Assembly (NCBI GenBank): GCA_035048495.1
Contig: CM068551.1
Location: 14,572,248 to 14,636,247 of the forward strand
DNA length: 64,000 nt
Direction: 5' to 3'
Origin: Euptelea pleiosperma
Lineage: Eukaryota > Streptophyta > Magnoliopsida > Ranunculales > Eupteleaceae
The notes under the pieces are model-generated. The model had not been told where the DNA came from, ran no database searches, and saw only the letters and a list, made by a program, of their open reading frames with translations. How positions within the stretch are numbered: the first letter of the stretch is position 1; each line of letters starts with the position of its first letter. The translations under genes and the position numbers were made by a program. Shown piece after piece: positions 58,379 to 64,000 of this stretch.

Positions 58379-59090
58379 AGATCATTGTCGGATCCATGTC
58401 AAGACATACTCGGAAGATCGTACACACCGTGGAGGAACCCTAGCACCCTTGAGACTGCTGCCGTCATCGCTGACATCATCCAGCCGTACGGCTGACGTCA
58501 TCAGCCGTACGGACAAGGTGCTCATGGAGACCTGAAACTCTACCCCCTGGTAGATCTTGATTAATCACGATTTTTAGTGATTTTTGGAGAATTTTCTAAG
58601 CCCTAGTTCGATGTCTTTGGGCTAATATTCGAAAAAAATCGAAAAAACTCATTTTTTCTTCTCGGATGATTGTGGAGCCATCCGGCAACTTTTTCTGGGG
58701 ATTGTTGCTTCGTTTTGGTCCCCCCATATCCCCTTTACAGATCCATAAGTGGATCTCTTAGATCCATCAAGTATTGTGGTGTGTGGGTTGATTTTTCCCC
58801 CCACATAGTACAGCCGGCGGCTTTTATTGGGCAAGGAGTGCTGTCCACGCACTACCCTACCTTATGGATCCTCAAAGAATGTCTTCTATGGTTTCTTTGA
58901 TAATGTTTGGATGTTGTTTAGGTGCTGCATGGTGTTCCCCTTGCTCCGTGGCTTCTTAGAAGGTGTTGTTTGCCTCAACAGGCCTTTTCTCTCCTTCAAG
59001 TGCCCTCAGGTTGGTTCATAAGTTATTTGTTTTTGGTTAGTTGTGGTTTATTGCGTTTTTGTTACTGCTGGTTGTTCTTTTGGAGTGGTA

Positions 59091-60818
59091 ATGTCGACTT
59101 TGAATGAGTCGGGCAAGTCAGATGCGTCCTCCGGGGCTCCCGTGACTACTATTTCAGCCCTAATGCCGTTTGAAAACCCTAGTTTGCAGATCACCACTAC
59201 CAAGCTGGCTGGAAAAAAATATTTGGAGTGGTCTAGAGCTGCAAAAATGTTTATTGGTGGACGCGGGAAACAAGGGTACATTACTGGGCGATTACAAGCA
59301 CCTGCCGAGACCGATCCTACATTTGAACAATGGGAGACAGGTAATCTAGCGGTTATGTCATGGCTACTCAATTCTATGGAGTCCCACATTAGCAGAGGAT
59401 TCATGTTTTTTTCCACGGCCAAGGAGATCTGGGATGCAGCAGCCCAGACTTATTCACAGCAGCAGAATGTCGCCCGTGTGTATCAGTTACGCCAGAGCAT
59501 TGCCACTTTTCGTCAAGGGGATTTGCCCTTGGCGGATTATTTTGCTAGGCTCCGTGGTATGTGGGAAGAACTTGATTATTATCAGGTCTTTACCCCTAAG
59601 TGCCCAGAGGATGGTTTACAGTATCGGAAGTTGGTTGAACAAAACCGTACATATGAGTTCCTTGTCAGCCTGAATGCCGATTTTGAGTTAGCCCGTGTTC
59701 AGATACTCAGTAAAGACACCTTGCCATCCCTCAATCAGGTATATGCATATGTTCAGAGTGATGACAGCCGCAGAGATATAACGTCTCCTTCTCCTGTTCA
59801 TGAAAAGTCCGCCTTGGCTGCCTTCCCGCCTGCTTCCAAGCCTCCTAAGTCTAAAACCTCGGTTGTCAACGGTGGCACCAAAGGGGGTCCTCCACCTACT
59901 TGTGCTCATTGTGGCAAGAAAGGCCACACCAGGGATCGGTGTTGGAGCTTACATGTTTGTGAGGGGTGTGGTCGTAAAGGCCACAGCAAGGATAGGTGCT
60001 ACCATATTCATGGCCGACCACCACAACTACCTGGGAGTCCCACTACTGCTCACAGTGCGACTATGGATTCTACACCGGGGTCTCCGCCCCCCTATACTGC
60101 TGCGCCTCAACCTTCTGCCTCCACAGCACCCTTCTCTAGAGATGAGATAGAGAACTTGCGACGCTTTATGGCCCAACTGGATGGGCCTGCTGCCACTTCT
60201 ACGTTCGCACAGTCAGGTATCATCAGCTCTGCCAACCTTGTTTCCGCTTCCGCTTCCACTTCTAGTTCACCCTGGATCATTGATTCAGGGGCTTCAGAGC
60301 ATATGACCGGTATGTCATCCTCTTTTTCCTCATATTCCGTTTGTTCTGGTGCGGATAAAGTCCGCATTGCCGATGGTACTCTTTCCTCTGTTTCGGGGAA
60401 AGGTCGTGTCACCCTCTCTTATGGCTTATCTTTATCTTCAGTTCTTCATGTTCCCAAATTTGCCACTAACCTATTATCCGTTAGTTCTCTTACAAAGAAT
60501 CTTAACTGTTGTGCAACCTTTTTTCCTTCTCATCGTGTGTTTCAGGACTTGGCCACGAGGAAGACGATTGGCACTGGACGTGAAGTGGGTGGTCTCTATC
60601 TCTTGGATGCGACTCCTACAACCTCTGCAGCCCTTCAGTCTAGTAGTCTTAGCAATAGTGTCAATAAAGAGCATATTATGTCTTGGCATGCTCGTTTAGG
60701 TCATGTTTCATTTCCTTATTTACGCATGTTATTTCCAGAGTTGTTTAAGTCGGTGTTCATTTCAGATCTTCATTGTGAGGTCTGTGCATTGTCGAATGAC
60801 TTTTCCCCCTTGTGGTAA
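59091..60818 (+). CDS. Copia-3 gag-protease ORF, ends at a frameshift
   Basis: The ORF is open from 59043. I choose the ATG at 59091 (MSTLNESGKSDASS) because the family's gag begins about there. Gag carries NPSLQITTTKLAGKKYLEWS at the start and then two CCHC zinc knuckles in tandem, CAHCGKKGHTRDRC and CEGCGRKGHSKDRC (59899-60003). Copia-1 has one. The protease motif [13 protein letters not shown] is near 60280. The frame enters the integrase zinc-finger region (SWHARLGHVSFPYL, then HCEVCALS) and leaves it at about 60796. The last eight residues before the stop at 60816-60818 are out of frame. Confidence 0.9.
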   Translation: MSTLNESGKSDASSGAPVTTISALMPFENPSLQITTTKLAGKKYLEWSRAAKMFIGGRGKQGYITGRLQAPAETDPTFEQWETGNLAVMSWLLNSMESHISRGFMFFSTAKEIWDAAAQTYSQQQNVARVYQLRQSIATFRQGDLPLADYFARLRGMWEELDYYQVFTPKCPEDGLQYRKLVEQNRTYEFLVSLNADFELARVQILSKDTLPSLNQVYAYVQSDDSRRDITSPSPVHEKSALAAFPPASKPPKSKTSVVNGGTKGGPPPTCAHCGKKGHTRDRCWSLHVCEGCGRKGHSKDRCYHIHGRPPQLPGSPTTAHSATMDSTPGSPPPYTAAPQPSASTAPFSRDEIENLRRFMAQLDGPAATSTFAQSGIISSANLVSASASTSSSPWIIDSGASEHMTGMSSSFSSYSVCSGADKVRIADGTLSSVSGKGRVTLSYGLSLSSVLHVPKFATNLLSVSSLTKNLNCCATFFPSHRVFQDLATRKTIGTGREVGGLYLLDATPTTSAALQSSSLSNSVNKEHIMSWHARLGHVSFPYLRMLFPELFKSVFISDLHCEVCALSNDFSPLW

Positions 60819-63495
60819 TAAAAGTTTATCTATTTTTGACATTGTTCATACTGATGTTTGGGGTCCATCCCCTATTACTTCCTTCTTTGCCTATCGATAT
60901 TTTGTTTCTTTTGTGGATGATTTTTCTCGCTGCACATGGATCTTTGTTATGAAGTCAAAAGATGAGGTTTACTCTATCTTCAAACAGTTTCACAAAATGG
61001 TTCTCACTCAGTTTGGAACATGCATCAAAACTCTTCGATCTGATCAAGGCGGAGAGTACATGTATGGGGGTCTGCAGACGTACTTGGCCGAACATGGCAT
61101 TGAACATCAAAATTCATGTGCCTTCACTCCACAACAGAATGGCGTTGCCGAGCGAAAAAATAGACACTTGTTGGAAGTGGCTCGTGCCCTTCTGTTGTGG
61201 CACCATGTTCCTAAAACATATTGGTCTGATGCAGTTCTCCTTGCCGCTCACTTAATCAATCGTATGCCATCTCGCTCTCTCCAATTTCGTACTCCGTACC
61301 ACTTGCTGCGTCCTGAGAGTCCTCCTTTTCTGGTTTCCCCAAAGATCTTCGGCTGCGTCTGTTATGTTCACATCCTTGGTCCGAATCGCACCAAGTTGGA
61401 TCCAAAAGCCTTGAAGTGTGTCTTTTTGGGTTACTCTTCGACCCATAAAGGCTATAAATGTTTCCATCCCCCCTCTCGTAAGCGGTTCATCACCATGGAT
61501 GTCACCTTTTTGGAGTCGGCCTCTTATTTTCCCAGTAATACTCCTGCCTTTCTTCAGGGGGAGCATCTTAGTCGTGAGGAAAGGCATGTCTCATCTGATC
61601 CTGTTTCTCTGCCATTGGCTATGGATGCTCTTGACAATGGTCCTAATCCGACCATGATTGACACTATTGACAGGGGTACCGACAAGCAGGGGGAGCTGCA
61701 GGTGTACTCAAGGCGTCGTCTGACAGGGAAACGGATTACCACTGAACTCCAGGGCCAACAGTCATCCTCAGAGGATCTAGGTAACCCTACTTCTAACTTT
61801 GTTCATTCCTCTTCTTGTGATAGTGGCTCTGACCTTCCTATTGCTCTTAGGAAGGGGAAGAAATCTTGTACCCAACATCCAATTGCTAATTTTGTTTCGT
61901 ATGATAATCTATCTCCGTCATACAAATCCTTTGTTACCTCGTTATCCTCTGTTGCTCTTCCTTCATCTGTAACAGAAGCTCTGAAGCATCCTAGGTGGAA
62001 AGAAGCAATGTATGAAGAGATGAATGCGTTAAAAAAAAATAGCACGTGGGAGTTGGTAGACTTGCCAAGAGGCAAGAAACCCGTTGGATGCAAATGGGTT
62101 TACACTGTGAAATGCAAGCCTGATGGTTCAGTGGATCGGTACAAGGCAAGATTGGTGGCAAAAGGCTACTCTCAGACTTATGGGATAGACTACAAGGAGA
62201 CATTTGCTCCTGTAGCTAAGCTCAATTCCATCAGGGTTATCCTTTCCCTTGCCGCAAATCAGTCTTGGCCACTATTTCAGCTCGACGTCAAGAATGCTTT
62301 CCTTCATGGGGATCTTAAGGAAGAAGTGTATATGCTGCCCCCTCCTGGCTTTCAACTTTCTGGGGATGAACAGAAAGTATGCAAGCTTCAGAAAACTTTG
62401 TATGGCTTGAAACAATCACCGAGAGCGTGGTTTGAGCGCTTTAGTGGGGCAGTTAAACGAATGGGGTATAGTCAAAGTCAAGCTGATCATACTTTGTTCA
62501 TCAGACGTGACAGGGAGGCTATGACGGTTTTGATTGTATATGTCGACGATATCATTGTTACGGGTAATTGTATTGCAGAAATAACCCGGTTGAAGGAGTT
62601 CTTGGCTTTGGAATTTGAGATCAAGGATCTGGGTACATTGAAGTACTTTCTGGGGATAGAAGTTGCGAGATCCAATAAAGGAATCTTCATCTCACAAAGG
62701 AAATATGTGTTGGACCTGCTGCAGGATACTGGTATGCTAGGGGCTCGACCTGTTGACACACCCATTGAGGCAAATCATAGACTTGATGGTCAGTCAGGGG
62801 AGTCTCTAGAGGATGTGAGTAGCTTTCAGCGATTGGTGGGGAGACTTATATACCTAGCTCATACTCGCCCCGATATTGCATATGCGGTGAGTGTAGTTAG
62901 CCAATACATGCATTCCCCCCGTACTACACATTTGGAAGCCGCATACAGGATTTTGCGGTACTTAAAATCTTCCCCAGGCCGTGGCTTACTATTCAGCCAT
63001 CAGGGCCACATGCGTGTGGAGGGTTTCACAGATGCTGATTGGGCAGGAGCCCAAGATGATAGGCGCTCTACATCAGGATATTGTACTTTTGTGGGAGGAA
63101 ATTTGGTTACATGGCGAAGTAAAAAACAACAGGTTGTTGCACGTTCGAGTGCCGAAGCTGAGTTCCGATCAATGGCCCATGGGGTCTGTGAGTTACTGTG
63201 GCTTAAACTGTTACTTGGAGAACTCGGTTTCCCCGTAGAAGGGTCTATGTCATTATACTGTGACAACAAGGCGGCGATAAGTATTGCCCACAACTCAGTT
63301 CAACATGACAGGACCAAACACATCGAGGTGGACCGTCACTTTATTCGTGAAAAAGTGACATCGGGAGTGATCTGCACACCCTTCGTTCCTACATCTGATC
63401 AACTAGCAGACATTCTTACGAAAGGCGTTGCAGCAGCTCCGTTTACCGAGTGCTTGAGCAAGTTGGGCATGATTGATATCTACGTCCCAACTTGA
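60703..63495 (+). CDS. Copia-3 integrase-RT-RNase H ORF
   Basis: Frame +1, open from 60703, though meaningful coding begins near 60792 where the upstream frame stops making sense. Integrase core: DIVHTDVWGP (near 60838), RSDQGGEYM (near 61038), then QQNGVAERKNRHLLEVARAL, giving the D,D,E triad. RT carries KKPVGCKWVYTVK and YVDDIIVTG (near 62539). RNase H carries DADWAGAQDDRRSTSGYC and ARSSAEAEFRSMAHG. It ends IYVPT just before the polypurine tract. There are no internal stops over 930 codons. Confidence 0.92.
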   Translation: MFHFLIYACYFQSCLSRCSFQIFIVRSVHCRMTFPPCGNKSLSIFDIVHTDVWGPSPITSFFAYRYFVSFVDDFSRCTWIFVMKSKDEVYSIFKQFHKMVLTQFGTCIKTLRSDQGGEYMYGGLQTYLAEHGIEHQNSCAFTPQQNGVAERKNRHLLEVARALLLWHHVPKTYWSDAVLLAAHLINRMPSRSLQFRTPYHLLRPESPPFLVSPKIFGCVCYVHILGPNRTKLDPKALKCVFLGYSSTHKGYKCFHPPSRKRFITMDVTFLESASYFPSNTPAFLQGEHLSREERHVSSDPVSLPLAMDALDNGPNPTMIDTIDRGTDKQGELQVYSRRRLTGKRITTELQGQQSSSEDLGNPTSNFVHSSSCDSGSDLPIALRKGKKSCTQHPIANFVSYDNLSPSYKSFVTSLSSVALPSSVTEALKHPRWKEAMYEEMNALKKNSTWELVDLPRGKKPVGCKWVYTVKCKPDGSVDRYKARLVAKGYSQTYGIDYKETFAPVAKLNSIRVILSLAANQSWPLFQLDVKNAFLHGDLKEEVYMLPPPGFQLSGDEQKVCKLQKTLYGLKQSPRAWFERFSGAVKRMGYSQSQADHTLFIRRDREAMTVLIVYVDDIIVTGNCIAEITRLKEFLALEFEIKDLGTLKYFLGIEVARSNKGIFISQRKYVLDLLQDTGMLGARPVDTPIEANHRLDGQSGESLEDVSSFQRLVGRLIYLAHTRPDIAYAVSVVSQYMHSPRTTHLEAAYRILRYLKSSPGRGLLFSHQGHMRVEGFTDADWAGAQDDRRSTSGYCTFVGGNLVTWRSKKQQVVARSSAEAEFRSMAHGVCELLWLKLLLGELGFPVEGSMSLYCDNKAAISIAHNSVQHDRTKHIEVDRHFIREKVTSGVICTPFVPTSDQLADILTKGVAAAPFTECLSKLGMIDIYVPT

Positions 63496-63502
63496 GGGGG
63501 AG

Positions 63503-63693
63503 TGTTGAAGGACCTCTCTATTATTATAGATTGTTTAGTGTCTTTATGGTTTTATTTTCTTACTTATGTAAGGGCCCACACTTATTAATATAAATAAGAT
63601 TCATTGGGGTGTGTGTAGGGTTAACACACGTAACCCCTCTCTTCTCTCTTCTCTTTCCTCTTTCCCTCTGCAGTACAAGACTTGATTTCAACT
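63503..63693 (+). repeat. Copia-3 3' LTR
   Basis: 191 bp, identical by eye to the 5' LTR. Preceded by the purine run gagggggag. Confidence 0.95.
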
Positions 63694-64000
63694 CAAACAT
63701 TGTCTGTTCTCATCGGTTCCGGTTCTCAAAATGAGGGATCCGGAATCAGAACTGATTGTCTGGTTCTGGTTCCGGGTATAACTGTTCGAATCTTGATAAT
63801 ATGATAATGTTAACACTATTTGTATATATTTAACATTAAATTTACATACCGGTTCCAGTTCCTATCAATTCGGTTCCAATATCAAACTACCTAGAAGCAG
63901 AACTATTATCATAGATTCAGTTCTTGTTCTTATTTGGTGGGTTCCCAAAAATGTGGAACCAGAACCAGGGCTTACAGTTCTGGTTCCAGTTCAGATTCAG

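Larger units (their letters stand above)
58176..63693 (+). mobile_element. Copia-3: young, nearly intact Ty1/copia retrotransposon
   Basis: 5,518 bp with LTRs of 191 bp at 58176-58366 and 63503-63693 that I find identical base for base. It has a perfect 5-bp duplication, caaac (58171-58175 and 63694-63698), an initiator-tRNA primer site at 58367-58378 and a polypurine tract at 63494-63502. The LTRs run TGTTGAAGG...TTTCAACT, i.e. TG...CT. Coding covers gag, protease, integrase, RT and RNase H with one break, a frameshift near 60796. Identical LTRs mean a very recent insertion. Confidence 0.95.
58115..64000. mobile_element. GGTTCCGGTTC word-repeat element, split by Copia-3, continues past the window
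   Basis: Left piece 58115-58175 starts ctaagggtgtcgacggg and contains aggttccggttcaattcc. After Copia-3 the right piece, 63694 to the window end, continues with cggttccggttctc, ctggttccgggta, ataccggttccagttcc and tctggttccagttc. The same word recurs in both orientations. The right end is outside the window. Confidence 0.6.

Noticed and set aside
60780..60820. Programmed frameshift between gag and pol of Copia-3
   Set aside because: The shift falls inside the integrase zinc-finger region, after protease, and a few family-conserved residues are missing there. A small deletion fits better than recoding.
55226..64000. 3'-terminal GCN1 exon
   Set aside because: I searched for an acceptor followed in phase by a Ser/Asp/Glu-rich tail and a stop and found none, so the exon is probably beyond the window.

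Overview
The window is nuclear DNA of a flowering plant. It holds GT-AG introns of up to 11 kb packed with plant-type retrotransposons (Ty1/copia, Ty3/gypsy, L1, RTE) and small inverted-repeat elements. The one host gene I recognise is the plant orthologue of GCN1 (ILITYHIA in Arabidopsis), the giant HEAT-repeat activator of the eIF2alpha kinase GCN2. It runs on the + strand from before the window (first visible exon 3345-3509) to a second-last or near-last exon at 55147-55225. I placed 37 exons, about 1,505 codons, in one unbroken phase. About 1,000 N-terminal codons and the short 3'-terminal exon lie outside the window. The species cannot be fixed from the sequence.

Layout. 1-3344: intron with an L1 scrap that carries a 1.76-kb Mutator-like element (9-bp target duplication, about 80-bp inverted repeats). 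3345-7140: five exons, with an L1 3' end and an RTE scrap between them. 7141-15095: intron holding Copia-1 (minus strand, 7630-13608), with a small inverted-repeat element nested in its gag and two more beside it. 15096-23181: exons of the eEF3-like core and onward, with a gypsy gag relic and another small element in a 3.7-kb intron. 23182-34566: an 11-kb intron made of an L1 RT fragment and a second L1 that was itself invaded by Copia-2 (internally inverted) and by two small elements. 34567-40727: five exons present twice on either side of a 100-N gap, almost certainly a false assembly duplication. 40470-47770: intron with a 2.2-kb repeat carrying a GA microsatellite, an antisense RTE element and, inside that, a 1.5-kb solo LTR with a 13-unit minisatellite. 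47771-55225: remaining exons. 55226-64000: intron with an L1 3' end, a probable TRIM, a decayed copia fragment and Copia-3 (58176-63693). Copia-3 has two LTRs that look identical and one frameshift.

How it fits together. The GCN1 exons keep frame, splice sites and conserved sequence although the introns are mostly transposon, so the host gene appears to be under constraint and the transposons are passengers. The most unusual pattern is a set of small intronic or nested elements (about 230-340 bp) with 8-bp target duplications. Each interior is built from one short degenerate word repeated in both orientations, with a different word in each family.
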